Source: Xenorhabdus lircayensis
GTDB taxonomy: Bacteria; Pseudomonadota; Gammaproteobacteria; Enterobacterales; Enterobacteriaceae
DNA: 64,000 nucleotides
Direction: 5' to 3'
Assembly (NCBI RefSeq): GCF_016306625.1
Contig: NZ_JACOII010000060.1
Location: 1 to 64,000, forward strand
A model generated the notes under the pieces. The model did no database searches, was not told where the DNA came from, and saw only the letters and a program-made list of their open reading frames with translations. The translations under genes and the position numbers were made by a program. Below, piece by piece: positions 54,644 to 63,653 of this stretch (position 1 is the first letter of the stretch; each line of letters opens with the position of its first letter).

Positions 54644-55060
54644 CGACACTTCCCCTTGATGGAAAGAACATTCTGCTTATCTGCGAAATAGACGAGCAAT
54701 GGTCGTTTGTGGGGAACAAGAAAAATCAACGCTGGCTTTGGTATGCCTGGGAACCCCGCCTGAAGCGAATAATAGCCCATGTTTTTGGCGATCGCAGTAG
54801 AAAAACGTTAGACAAGCTGCTTACCCTCTTATCTTCCTTTACTATTCGGTTTTACTGCACGGATGACTATGTTGTTTATGACCGACTTCCCGAGGAAGAG
54901 CACTTGACTGGAAAGACGTTTACTCAGCGTAGAGAGAACGAATTTAACTCACCGTACCCGAGTAAAAAGACTGAATAGGAAAACCATCGGTTACTCAAAA
55001 TCCGAAGAAATGCACGATAAGGTAATAGGGACTTTTATTGAGCGTGAGTACTATTTTTAA
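54621..55060 (+). pseudogene. insB: IS1 InsB (transposase part), frameshifted
   Basis: Entered by -1 frameshift from insA, this frame reads LDGKNILLICEIDEQWSFVG, then NQRWLWYAWEPRLKRIIAHVFGDRS, the DDE transposase of IS1. It runs to EFNSPYPSKKTE and stops at 54978. The proper tail (RVKRLNRKTIGYSKSEEMHDKVIG...EYYF) is in another frame up to 55060. An indel near 54950 therefore removes the C-terminus and probably inactivates this copy. Confidence 0.82.
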
Positions 55061-55198
55061 TGCTCAATCTAACTATTTAATACACGACCCCAATTATTAT
55101 AAAATTATCATGCCTAAAAAACAGTGGTAATAAATAGCATAAATCTCATGACCACCATTCTATAACCCCACTTTGTGGGGTACATAGATACTACACAT

Positions 55199-56986
55199 TT
55201 AAACTTTAATTTCCGCCAAAACCCCATAAAGCCTCTCAATATCCTTACGCCACAATTCCTGATTTTTCAGCTTTTGGTGTTTCGGTTTTCTCGCCAAATC
55301 CTCTGCCAGATTTGTCTCTAACACCACAATACGCTGGAGAATTTCATCTTCACCTGCTAATACTTCCAATTCATCATGAGAACTTTCCTGATCCTTAATC
55401 ACTTCCTTTTGACAAGAAGCCGCTTTCTCATTAATAAACTGATAATACCCATCACTGGACGTGACTTCTTCCAGCTTGCCATTTTTAATCAGCAAAAATC
55501 GGTTGGCGACGTTATCGATAAACGCCCTGTCATGCGAGGTAATTAATATTGTCATCTCGTTATTAATCAATTCACTTTCCAGCTCCATTTTGCCAAAAAT
55601 ATCCAAGTGGTTGGTAGGTTCATCGAGAATTAAAAAGTTCGGTTTATTTAATTTCAATATTAAAAACATTAATCTAGAGCGTTCGCCACCACTTAATATC
55701 CCCACTAATTTATTAAAATCCGCATATTCAAACCCTGTCGCAATCAATTGTTGCTTACAGCCGATATCATCAATATTTGGGGTGTTATTTCTTACCGCAT
55801 CAAAGAGCGATTCATTCAGTGGAATTTTCTCCAATTCCTGATCGAGATAGCCCATATTACACTGCGGGGAGAAAGTGATATTTTCGGTGTCATAGGCCGC
55901 ATTTTCTACCTGATCATCCTTCAGATTTCTGGCCTTTTTATAGGCTTCAACAAGAATATGGATCAAGGTGGATTTTCCCACTCCATTATCACCCAGCAGC
56001 GCGATTCTATCTCCCGGACGAATGTATAATCCATTGATTGAAAACAACGGATTAAACTCTCTATTCTGTTGATATCCAACCAATTTTACCTCAATTTGCA
56101 GCATATTTTTGGATTTGATCGTGTCGGCATCTAACGATAGTCGATAGATTTCCCCCTCAGTTATTTTGGTTTTACTCTTTTCGAGTTTTTCGGCCCGTTT
56201 CTCCATAGATTTGGCTTTTCTGGCAAATTTCTCGTTATCGTAAGTTTTTGCCCATTGTGCTATGCGTTTTGCGCTTTCCTGTATGCGTCGAATATTCTTT
56301 TCTTCTGCTTTCAGCCGCACAGCATCCGCTTCATCTTTTTCCTGCAACGCTTCAAATGCCTGACTAAACGGCAGGGAAAAAGCGCTCAACTGTTGGTCAC
56401 GCAAAAAAACCGTTTGGTTGGTGACGTTATCCAGAAAGTTTCGGTCGTGGGAAACGATAATAAAGGCGCTCTTTAGGCTTTTATTAAAAAAATCCTCAAT
56501 GAATTTCAGGGTATTGGAATCTAAGTGGTTACTCGGCTCGTCAAATAAAATAACATCGGGTTCCACAACCGCGCTCATGGCAAACATCAATTTTGTCTTT
56601 TGCCCGCCGCTGAGATCAGCCACTTTAGTAGCAAAATCAATAAACTGAAAGCCGAAACTATACAGCATGGACTCTGCTTTATAATTGCTATATTCATCAA
56701 CTTGTTTTACCTTTTGAGAAATACACTCAAACAAGGACATTCCAAGCAATGACTCATCGATAAACTGAGAGACCATTTCCAGTCTCAGGCCATTGGCGTT
56801 TTCAATAAATCCATCATCCGGTTTTTCAATGCCTGCCAGTAGCTTGAGTAAATGGGTTTTTCCCGTACCGTTATAGCCGACCAACGCAATTTTGTCGTTT
56901 TCTTTAATGGTTATGGAAAGGTTGTTAAATAACGGCTTTGAATTAATGCTAAAGTTAACTCTATTACAGTGAATCAGCGTTGACAT
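55199..56986 (-). CDS. ABC-F family ATPase
   Basis: A 595-residue soluble protein with two ABC domains and no membrane part. Domain 1: Walker A GYNGTGKTH, signature LSGGQKTKLMF, Walker B VILFDEPSNHLD. Domain 2: Walker A GDNGVGKST, LSGGERSRLMF, and FLILDEPTNHLD. A charged linker of about 80 residues (KFARKAKSMEKRAEKLEKSK) separates them, as in ribosome-acting ABC-F proteins. Members either tune translation or protect ribosomes from antibiotics; this one is not clearly one of the housekeeping EttA, Uup, YbiT or YheS by eye. Resistance to a self-made antibiotic is a possibility only. Confidence 0.88.
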   Translation of the reverse strand: MSTLIHCNRVNFSINSKPLFNNLSITIKENDKIALVGYNGTGKTHLLKLLAGIEKPDDGFIENANGLRLEMVSQFIDESLLGMSLFECISQKVKQVDEYSNYKAESMLYSFGFQFIDFATKVADLSGGQKTKLMFAMSAVVEPDVILFDEPSNHLDSNTLKFIEDFFNKSLKSAFIIVSHDRNFLDNVTNQTVFLRDQQLSAFSLPFSQAFEALQEKDEADAVRLKAEEKNIRRIQESAKRIAQWAKTYDNEKFARKAKSMEKRAEKLEKSKTKITEGEIYRLSLDADTIKSKNMLQIEVKLVGYQQNREFNPLFSINGLYIRPGDRIALLGDNGVGKSTLIHILVEAYKKARNLKDDQVENAAYDTENITFSPQCNMGYLDQELEKIPLNESLFDAVRNNTPNIDDIGCKQQLIATGFEYADFNKLVGILSGGERSRLMFLILKLNKPNFLILDEPTNHLDIFGKMELESELINNEMTILITSHDRAFIDNVANRFLLIKNGKLEEVTSSDGYYQFINEKAASCQKEVIKDQESSHDELEVLAGEDEILQRIVVLETNLAEDLARKPKHQKLKNQELWRKDIERLYGVLAEIKV

Positions 56987-57103
56987 CTATTATGTCCCCA
57001 TCAAGCACCTTCATTAATCTCAGAATGAGATTTATTTTCAACCAAAACTTATATATTTAAAGGGGAATTAGGTCAAGTTACCATCTAAAAAAATGAGCCA
57101 GCA

Positions 57104-58009
57104 TTAAAATGGAATCTCCGCTTTTAAGAAAATTTGCGAACCGACTGGACGGTTATTCACGGCAAAGTCTTTTTGCCATTTCAGTGCCACCGGCCAACCT
57201 TTATCATTGGCATAACGGATGGAGGGGCCAATACCAAACGCGCTCGCTTTACCCTGTGCTGAGTTCGGCCCACTGTCATTTGTGAACTGCTGGAAGATAT
57301 AGCCACCAACTCCCGCGACCAAACCGTTGCCAAATCCCCAACCCAGTGCATAATCCGCATGAAGTGCCTGACCGGAAGTGGTTTTGGTATCTTTGTTGCG
57401 GAAGTTGAAATCATACATCACTTTTAAATCCGCATTGAGGCCATAGGCAGGAAAATAACTCATCGCCCAGACAGGTTGAGCCATCCGGTAATTTTTACCC
57501 AAGCTGGAAGGATCATTGCGATCGTAGCGACCTGTCAGCGCGTTGACATTCACCCCAATAACATAAACCAGATCAGGGGCAGGATGATAACCCAAGGCTG
57601 GGCCAAAGGTGATGTCCCCTATCCCCTTGCTGTTGTCATGTTTGCCGGCAGCTTCAGCAGTGACATCCAATAACAGTACGATAGTGTGATAAGCCAGTTG
57701 ACCACCAAAAACCGGCTGCTCCGTCACCCAAACCAGCCTAGGGGCAAGGACATTCACGTTAACCTTGAACCCGGGAACGGGGATCAGTTCACCGTTCTTC
57801 CCCCTAAGCTGGTTATAGTGAATATTGCCACCATAAAACAGCGCATAAATACCTGGTGGGGGTAAAGCGCCTGACAAGTAGTTATCCAGACCATCAGGAT
57901 AGGCGCCAGTCCCCCCTCCTTCTGTCGCCATAACAGAAGTACTCAGCAGTGATAAAATTGCGGCATAAATAAACAGTCTGAATTTTACCGCCATAAATTT
58001 TATCGCCAT
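57104..58009 (-). CDS. SphA/MetA-type outer-membrane protein of aromatic catabolism
   Basis: A 301-residue exported protein (GAGGAAAAC site before the ATG at 58009; signal ending SVMA). It begins mature TEGGGTGAYPDGLDNYLSGALPPPG, the hallmark of the 'meta-pathway of phenol degradation'/SphA family, and ends in ...LKAEIPF. These proteins are thought to help uptake of hydrophobic aromatic compounds. It is the only intact-looking distal gene of the indole/styrene-type operon (57104-60308), whose enzymes are mostly broken. Confidence 0.8.
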   Translation of the reverse strand: MAIKFMAVKFRLFIYAAILSLLSTSVMATEGGGTGAYPDGLDNYLSGALPPPGIYALFYGGNIHYNQLRGKNGELIPVPGFKVNVNVLAPRLVWVTEQPVFGGQLAYHTIVLLLDVTAEAAGKHDNSKGIGDITFGPALGYHPAPDLVYVIGVNVNALTGRYDRNDPSSLGKNYRMAQPVWAMSYFPAYGLNADLKVMYDFNFRNKDTKTTSGQALHADYALGWGFGNGLVAGVGGYIFQQFTNDSGPNSAQGKASAFGIGPSIRYANDKGWPVALKWQKDFAVNNRPVGSQIFLKAEIPF

Positions 58010-58362
58010 TATAGTTTTCCTCTCTGTAAGAGATGAATGGATACCACTACCGCAGGTGCCACAAAGTTATGCAGGGGAATGGTATCAACGGTGTTATCTG
58101 GATGATCTCTACCGCTGATCCAATGTATCGGGGCATCAAAATGCGTTCCCGTATGCTCACCACAACTGAAATTGTTCCAATACCAATCAGGGCCGCTCTC
58201 GTCATAATGAGAAATACGCTCCATGTTGAATGCCTAAACTAGTCCAAACTGTTCGGGCAACTGCAAGGCCGGAAAATCAGGGGCCAATGTCTGCGTGAGA
58301 TCGATAATCTTCACATTCCCCTGATTCAACGCGGTGATAAGCGCATTTAATGGACTTTTCAT
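58009..58362 (-). pseudogene. Cyclase-family (kynurenine formamidase-like) hydrolase relic
   Basis: A start at 58362 with an AGGAGAAC site gives MKSPLNALITALNQGNVKI and IDLTQTLAPDFPALQLPEQF, then a stop after QFGLV. The next frame continues ERISHYDESGPDWYWNNF and the metal-binding CGEHTGTHFDAPIHW, then ends abruptly at the start of the SphA gene after about 70 residues. The C-terminal half is missing. Proteins of this family accompany indole oxidation clusters and others that open heterocyclic rings. Confidence 0.82.
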
Positions 58363-58428
58363 TAATGTTCTCCTGAATGTTTTCCCAACAAATAAGTGTT
58401 CTGACAAAAAACAACAGAATCATTTTTT

Positions 58429-58874
58429 TCATATTTCGTGAACATCATGCAGTACAGTAAACATACCGCCATGAAAAACCAGTGGCTTACCTTCAATACT
58501 GGCGATGCGTTTCACTTGATCAATCAGCAGCAGGTGATCGCCAACATGAGTTTACTGGCGGTTGGCACAAACCAGTGTCGCTATCGCTCCTCCAATCGAG
58601 GGGATACCTTCCGGCGTTTCCTGCACGGAAATATCCTGAAATTTGTTTTCAACCCTCGGATTAGCAAAGCGCAAAGCCAACTCCTGATGATCGCACCCAA
58701 GAATGCTGATCGTGAAATAACCACAATCGCGGAATACAGACAGATTGGGAGAGTGATTGACCAGACTCCAGAGCACCAGCGGCGGCTCCAGCGAAAGCGA
58801 GGCAAATGAGTTGATGGTCAAACCCACATTACGTCCGTCAGCAGTACGTGTCGCAACAATGGCAACGCCTGTCG
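58429..58874 (-). pseudogene. Flavin reductase (styrene/indole monooxygenase component B) relic
   Basis: The reading TGVAIVATRTADGRNVGLTI, then NSFASLSLEPPLVLWSLVN, HHQELAL-like blocks and VCANRQ is the flavin reductase partner of two-component monooxygenases. An in-frame TAA (58552-58554) interrupts it. The same frame then continues THVGDHLLLIDQVKRI, HGGMFTVLHD and stops at 58429. The N-terminus is lost in a deletion that joins it to the oxygenase gene. Confidence 0.85.
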
Positions 58875-59476
58875 GGTAACTCCCCTACACCCGGAATCAA
58901 GTTAAAAGAAACACGGGAATATTCAGGCGTTGGCAGCATGCCATTCACATAGGTCAATGCCAGTGCGCGTTGGGGTTTATCATAAGGAGAACGTGAAGCA
59001 TCACGCTCCAGCAATTTCACAATCTCTCCCTTTCCTCCCGCCAGAATAACCAGTTCATGGCTGGCAGCCAGTTGTTCTAGCTCGATAATCCCCACATCGC
59101 TGATTTCCAAATTACCGCCACGAGAAGCGAACTGTTCCATCCAGAATGGCATCTTGAGACGTTGATCGACGGCTTGAGCGTATTTGTCGAGTCGAGCACT
59201 CCACTCAATCACCTTGTCATTGGGGATTTCAGGATGGGGAACGGTGAAACCAATACCTTCAACGAGCGGACATTGCATTTCCCACTGATTCAATCCCAAA
59301 TTACGTTCAAATTGCAAAGAGGAATCGAACATACACTGACTCGACATAACCCGACCATTGCGAACATCATCAGGAGTGCGATTGGTCACAACAGTCACCT
59401 GATAGCCCTTGTCCAGCAGACCAAGGGCCAGAGGCAGTCCCGCTTGACCACCTCCCACGATAGCTATACGACGCAT
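58875..59476 (-). pseudogene. Styrene/indole-type FAD monooxygenase (component A) relic
   Basis: A start at 59476 with a GAGGAAAATAC site gives MRRIAIVGGGQAGLPLALGL, the FAD-binding fold of StyA-type oxygenases, followed by PYDKPQRALALTYVNGM and FNLIPGVGEL, which match StyA positions near residue 200. At that point the reading passes into flavin-reductase sequence in the wrong frame. Half of the oxygenase is deleted. StyA-type enzymes of this group oxidise styrene or indole to the epoxide. Confidence 0.85.
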
Positions 59477-59519
59477 AGTATTTTCCTCTTTCATTTTATT
59501 TTGGATTTCAGAACCAAAA

Positions 59520-60308
59520 TTATTCCGCCAAACGCGGAATGGCTGGTTTCGCCTGCTCAGGCCCCATTGCTGAATAGCCGCCATCAACGGCGTAATCCGT
59601 CCCAGTCACAAAACTGGCCAAATCTGACAGGAGAAAAGCGGCCACCTGCGCAATCTCTTCGGGATCGCCCACGCGACCAAGCAGGTGATAATCTGCGGCG
59701 ATTTCATCGGTTTTCTGGCGATTGCCCTGAGTCAACTCATCCATGACCCGTGACCAAGTCCACCCCGGAGAGACAGAGTTAACGCGAATGTGAGCGGCGG
59801 CGTAGTCCATTGCCATGCTGCGGGTAATTTGCAGTAAGGTCGCTTTTGAGGCGGGATATAACCAACGCCCGGTCTGGGCAATAGATGATGAAATACTGGT
59901 GAAATTAACAATGGCCCCGCCCCCCGCTGCAATGAGGTAAGGGCGCACAAACTGAGCCGCCCTGACGGCGCTGATGACATTGGTGTTCAAGGCGGTTAGC
60001 CACGTTTCGCGGTTGGAATCGGCTCCTTCATCCAGATAAGTTGCCGCAAGATTGACGAGGTAATCCAGACGATCATAATAAGCAACGACTTCGTGCACTC
60101 CCTGAGAAAGCTGTTTATCGTCAGTAATATCAACCTGCCAAAAACGGATGGATTCCGGTTGGAGGCTGGCGGCTTTCTTTCCACCGTCCTGATCAATATC
60201 GAAAATCGCGACTTTAATACCATATTCACTCAATACCTTGGCAACGATCGCACCAATTTTGATGGCTCCGCCAGTGACAATAGCGACTTTATTATTTAAG
60301 CCCTTCAT
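59520..60308 (-). CDS. SDR dehydrogenase of the indole/styrene-type operon
   Basis: A 262-residue short-chain dehydrogenase. The start is the ATG at 60308 (AAGGGGATCACTC upstream); a frame from 60347 adds 13 residues. NAD-binding TGGAIKIGAIVA (a variant of TGGxxGIG), catalytic Ser near 141, YPASKATLL with Tyr/Lys, and DYAVDGGYSA at the end. In indole catabolic clusters an SDR acts after the epoxidase. It is first in the operon and appears intact. Confidence 0.82.
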   Translation of the reverse strand: MKGLNNKVAIVTGGAIKIGAIVAKVLSEYGIKVAIFDIDQDGGKKAASLQPESIRFWQVDITDDKQLSQGVHEVVAYYDRLDYLVNLAATYLDEGADSNRETWLTALNTNVISAVRAAQFVRPYLIAAGGGAIVNFTSISSSIAQTGRWLYPASKATLLQITRSMAMDYAAAHIRVNSVSPGWTWSRVMDELTQGNRQKTDEIAADYHLLGRVGDPEEIAQVAAFLLSDLASFVTGTDYAVDGGYSAMGPEQAKPAIPRLAE

Positions 60309-60323
60309 GAGTGATCCCCTTTT

Positions 60324-60335
60324 GTCATATATGAC
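60324..60335 (-). promoter_or_regulatory. Palindrome upstream of the SDR operon
   Basis: GTCATATATGAC, a perfect 12-bp palindrome 15 bases before the SDR start. A related GTCAT lies at 60351 (TTTAGTCATGAGG). It could be an operator for the operon's lost or distant regulator, or overlap its ribosome-binding region. Confidence 0.4.
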
Positions 60336-60535
60336 CAAATCATTCATTTAGTCATGAGGGGTCATCATTACGTGAAATATATAAATTCAAATAGCCACTA
60401 TATGCAGAAAACATCTATTCAGTGCAGGTATATAATAAATATTTGAGGAAAAATAATAAACCATCCAAATAGTGAATTTAATATCCAATAATATCGAAAA
60501 TGGTTTAACAATCATTCAAATGAAATATAAAAAAC

Positions 60536-60570
60536 AAGGCGCATTCAATATTGAAAAGCGCCTTTCTTTT
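60536..60570 (-). terminator. Terminator of the Ail-like gene
   Basis: AAGGCGC (60536-60542) pairs with GCGCCTT (60558-60564). On the minus strand it is followed by GTTTTTT, on the plus strand by TCTTTT, so it can work both ways. It lies 90 bases after the Ail-like stop. Confidence 0.75.
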
Positions 60571-60658
60571 GTGAGCATTATACTCTGGATGATATATCAA
60601 CAGCCTTAATCAAAATATCGCCAATACATCAGAGTTATTTTTCAGCAAGGATTATTAT

Positions 60659-61255
60659 TTAAAAACGATATCCTACACCGATATTAAACCCATTAATGCC
60701 ATGACTTTTGTCATAATCCTTTACTGATGATCCCTCATAGCCAGCATAGAGGCTAAGGTTCTGAATTGGATTGACTTCTACTCCAGCACCATAGGCTAGA
60801 TTGGTCGATTTTTTATCTGCTTTTTCGGTATAAGTAACTATTCCCCCATTTTGTTTCCGATTGATTCTGTTAAAATAGCCATTAACTTTTGAATGGGCAA
60901 AACCCAACAATCCATATACACTCACATAATTATTAATGCGGTAAGCAGGGCCAACCATTAATGAATAATACTTCAGATCAATATTACTTTTCCAAGCAAC
61001 ATCTTCGGCCATACGGTCTTTGAAAGTACCGCCGTTACTCTCGTTACCTTTCATATACGTAAATGAACCAATAATACTAACAGGAGAATCCCATTCATAA
61101 CGGTAGTGAAGATTCACTCCGCGAATATTTTTAAAATTTTGAACCTTACTTTGTGCATATCCGATTGCAACAGTCTGCGAATCCGCATAAGCAAACGAAC
61201 CCGACATAAAACTGGATACAACTAAAGTTGCAAGAAGCGCTTTTTTCATCACCAT
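60659..61255 (-). CDS. Ail/OmpX/Lom-family outer-membrane protein
   Basis: A 198-residue exported protein. Signal MKKALLATLVVSSFMSGSFAYA; the mature part has eight-strand barrel features (QTVAIGYAQSKVQNF, GVNLHYRYEWDSPVSIIGSFTY, YYSLMVGPAYRINNYVSVYGLLG, GFNIGVGYRF) and a terminal Phe. Relatives act in adhesion, serum resistance or host-cell entry. ATG at 61255 or 61249; an AAAGG lies 9 bases before the first. Confidence 0.9.
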   Translation of the reverse strand: MVMKKALLATLVVSSFMSGSFAYADSQTVAIGYAQSKVQNFKNIRGVNLHYRYEWDSPVSIIGSFTYMKGNESNGGTFKDRMAEDVAWKSNIDLKYYSLMVGPAYRINNYVSVYGLLGFAHSKVNGYFNRINRKQNGGIVTYTEKADKKSTNLAYGAGVEVNPIQNLSLYAGYEGSSVKDYDKSHGINGFNIGVGYRF

Positions 61256-61549
61256 TAATAATTACCTTTCATCTTTATTAACTGTTTAAAGTATAGATAG
61301 CTTCTGTAAGAAAATTAGATAAAATACAATAAGTGTGAGTAATATTGGGTTATTGACAATGTGACGTCATCATTACTTATAGAAATATTTCATTAAAAAA
61401 ACCAAATGGGATTCTGCTTTAAATCTATATCATATTGATATATATGAATATTTATTTTTGATATTGTTCCATCACATTGCTATTTTGTAAATTAGTTATA
61501 ATTTTCTTTTTAATCAATTTCCCTCTGCAATTCACTAAAGGAAATGACA

Positions 61550-62824
61550 ATGAAATTAGAAACCCTCTCCATCCATGCTGGTTATTCACCAGATCCTACG
61601 ACCAAAGCGGTTGCTGTCCCAATTTATCAAACCACGTCCTACGCCTTTGATGATTCCCAGCATGGCGCGGATCTGTTTGATTTAAAAGTTGAAGGCAATA
61701 TTTACTCCCGCATCATGAATCCGACCAATGATGTATTGGAGAAACGTGTCGCCGCTTTGGAAGGAGGTATTGGTGCGCTTGCGGTTGCTTCTGGCATGGC
61801 GGCAATCACCTACGCTATCCAGACCATTGCCACCGTGGGGGATAATATTGTCTCCGTAGCAAAATTGTATGGTGGGACTTATAACCTGATGGCGCACAGT
61901 TTCCCAAATCTTGGGATTGAAACTCGTTTCGTTGATCATAACGATCTCGCTGCCATTGAAACGTTGATCGATGGAAAAACCAAAGCGGTCTATTGCGAGT
62001 CCATCACCAACCCCAGTGGGAATATCATTGATATCCCAGCGCTGGCAGATATCGCTCACCGACATGGTATTCCTCTTATTGTCGATAATACCGTTGCAAC
62101 ACCTTATTTATGCCGCCCGTTTGAACATGGCGCAGATATTGTTGTTCATTCTCTGACCAAATATATTGGAGGCCACGGCACTTCCATTGGCGGTATGGTA
62201 GTTGATTCTGGCAAATTCCCTTGGATGGAATATCAAGATCGCTTTGCGATTTTAGGTACTCCGGATCCTTCGTATCACGGAATAATCTATACCGAACATT
62301 TTGGTGCTGCTGCTTTTATCGCTCGCTGCCGCGTTGGGCCACTGCGTAGCACGGGGGCAGCGCTATCTCCTTTCAATGCCTTCTTGATCTTGCAAGGCCT
62401 TGAAACATTGGCGCTTCGAATGGAACGCCATACTGAAAATGCCCTAAAAATTGCTCAATACCTAGAACAACATCCTCAGGTTTCTTGGGTTAAATATGCA
62501 GGATTGCCGACACATCCTGAATATGATTTGGCTGTCCGTTATATGGGCGGGAAACCAGCGTCTATTCTGTCCTTCGGTATCAAGGGAGGGGAAGAGGCCG
62601 GCATACGCTTTATTGACGCCTTGCAGCTGATTGTGCGTCTGGTGAATATTGGTGATGCCAAGTCACTGGCTTGTCATCCAGCATCCACAACTCACCGTCA
62701 GCTAAATGATGGAGAAATGGTAAAAGCGGGGGTATCACGCGATCTCGTCCGCTTATCTATTGGCATAGAACATAGCGATGACATTATTGCCGATCTCGCA
62801 CAAGCGCTGGATGCAGCAAAATAA
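61550..62824 (+). CDS. metY: O-acetylhomoserine sulfhydrylase (MetY-type)
   Basis: A 424-residue PLP enzyme of the cystathionine gamma-synthase superfamily. [28 protein letters not shown] at the start, [22 protein letters not shown], the PLP lysine in [16 protein letters not shown] and [14 protein letters not shown] near the end are those of O-acetylhomoserine (thiol)-lyases. The start at 61550 has AAAGGAA at a proper distance; an ATG at 61544 is too close. It makes homocysteine from O-acetylhomoserine and sulfide. It stands alone. Confidence 0.9.
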   Translation: MKLETLSIHAGYSPDPTTKAVAVPIYQTTSYAFDDSQHGADLFDLKVEGNIYSRIMNPTNDVLEKRVAALEGGIGALAVASGMAAITYAIQTIATVGDNIVSVAKLYGGTYNLMAHSFPNLGIETRFVDHNDLAAIETLIDGKTKAVYCESITNPSGNIIDIPALADIAHRHGIPLIVDNTVATPYLCRPFEHGADIVVHSLTKYIGGHGTSIGGMVVDSGKFPWMEYQDRFAILGTPDPSYHGIIYTEHFGAAAFIARCRVGPLRSTGAALSPFNAFLILQGLETLALRMERHTENALKIAQYLEQHPQVSWVKYAGLPTHPEYDLAVRYMGGKPASILSFGIKGGEEAGIRFIDALQLIVRLVNIGDAKSLACHPASTTHRQLNDGEMVKAGVSRDLVRLSIGIEHSDDIIADLAQALDAAK

Positions 62825-62990
62825 GTTTCAATATTATTTATTGAATAAATAATGAATCATCGATATCAATATTTTTTGATATCGATGAAATGATAAAAAA
62901 GATGATACCTGTCATATAAAATAAAAAATCAAAGGGAAAATAATATTTATTATTGATTATCCAAAAATTAAAAATACAAGGAAGTCTCAG

Positions 62991-63271
62991 ATGAATTTAA
63001 GTATATATCAAGCTTTATCACTGGCAGCATATGGAAACTCCTACTTATCAGGAAAAAAACATGAAAATTATTTTCCTGATAATATCGCTTTCAGATACTG
63101 TAATTTAGTTAAGTTTGTTGATCCGGAAGAATCCAACGGAAGGTGGACTGAGGTATAGACCCAATCTCTTGGTTCGAAAAATTAAGGGCAGATGGTGTAA
63201 CACAATTACGCACTTGTTATCTATCCACTAACGACAGTGGTTATATTCCTGACAGCAATACCTTAAAATGA
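62991..63271 (+). pseudogene. Small frameshifted gene of unknown family
   Basis: AAGGAAGTC precedes the ATG at 62991; the frame reads MNLSIYQALSLAAYGNSYL, then FRYCNLVKFVDPEESNGRW and stops at 63158. A shifted frame continues DPISWFEKLRADGVTQLR, CYLSTNDSGYIPDSN and stops at 63271. Together they make a protein of about 92 residues with an indel near 63155. I do not recognise the family. Confidence 0.5.
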
Positions 63272-63320
63272 GCTCATTTTAAGTCGTTCACCTTACGTAT
63301 ATTAACCTACAGCAGCATTA

Positions 63321-63653
63321 ATGATGAACATTGCAGACCCCAAACGGCCCTATCAGGAAGTGGGTCACTCATTACGCCAGATGATTATCACTGATCATTA
63401 TGCGGTCGGTGATCGCCTACCGCCTGAGTGTGAAATTACAGAAATGCTCGGTGTCTCTCGCACCTTGGTTCGCGAAGCGGTCTTCATGCTGGAATTAGAG
63501 AACCTGATTGAAGTCCGCAAAGGCTATGGTCGAAATTCGGGGATTTATATCCTCCAATTACCGAAAACAGCCGAAACCTATGCGGAAAATGCGGCAGAGC
63601 CTTTTGAGTGATTACAGACTCGCCAATTACTGGAAAGTAAATTAAAAATGAAC
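63321..63653 (+). pseudogene. uxuR: UxuR/ExuR-like GntR-family regulator, nonsense-truncated
   Basis: The winged-helix domain is well kept: KRPYQEVGHSLRQMI, DRLPPECEITEMLGV, SRTLVREAVFMLELENLIEV. After AEPFE an in-frame TGA (63609-63611) interrupts; the same frame continues LQTRQLLESK, matching the FELLQARQLLES of UxuR, then loses similarity. UxuR is about 257 residues and represses hexuronate genes. Only the DNA-binding domain (96 residues) can be made here, and no uxu genes lie in the window. Confidence 0.8.

Larger units (their letters stand above)
54292..55090 (+). mobile_element. IS1-family insertion sequence
   Basis: The left end GGTCACGTATTAAATAGTTAG (starting about 54292) and the right end, whose reverse complement begins GGGTCGTGTATTAAATAG (ending 55090), are imperfect inverted repeats around insA and insB. 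Flanks CTTGCAGTGT and CAATTATTAT show no target duplication, so an adjacent deletion probably followed insertion, in line with the truncated nitrilase gene on the left. Confidence 0.88.

Noticed and set aside
54282-55100. Target-site duplication around the IS1 copy
   Set aside because: The 8-10 bases on each side (CTTGCAGTGT and CAATTATTAT) do not match, so no duplication is claimed.
55199-56986. ABC-F gene as a self-resistance gene for the NRPS product
   Set aside because: It is 7 kb away behind unrelated genes. Pyrrolizidine clusters are not known to need ribosome protection, so the link is not supported.
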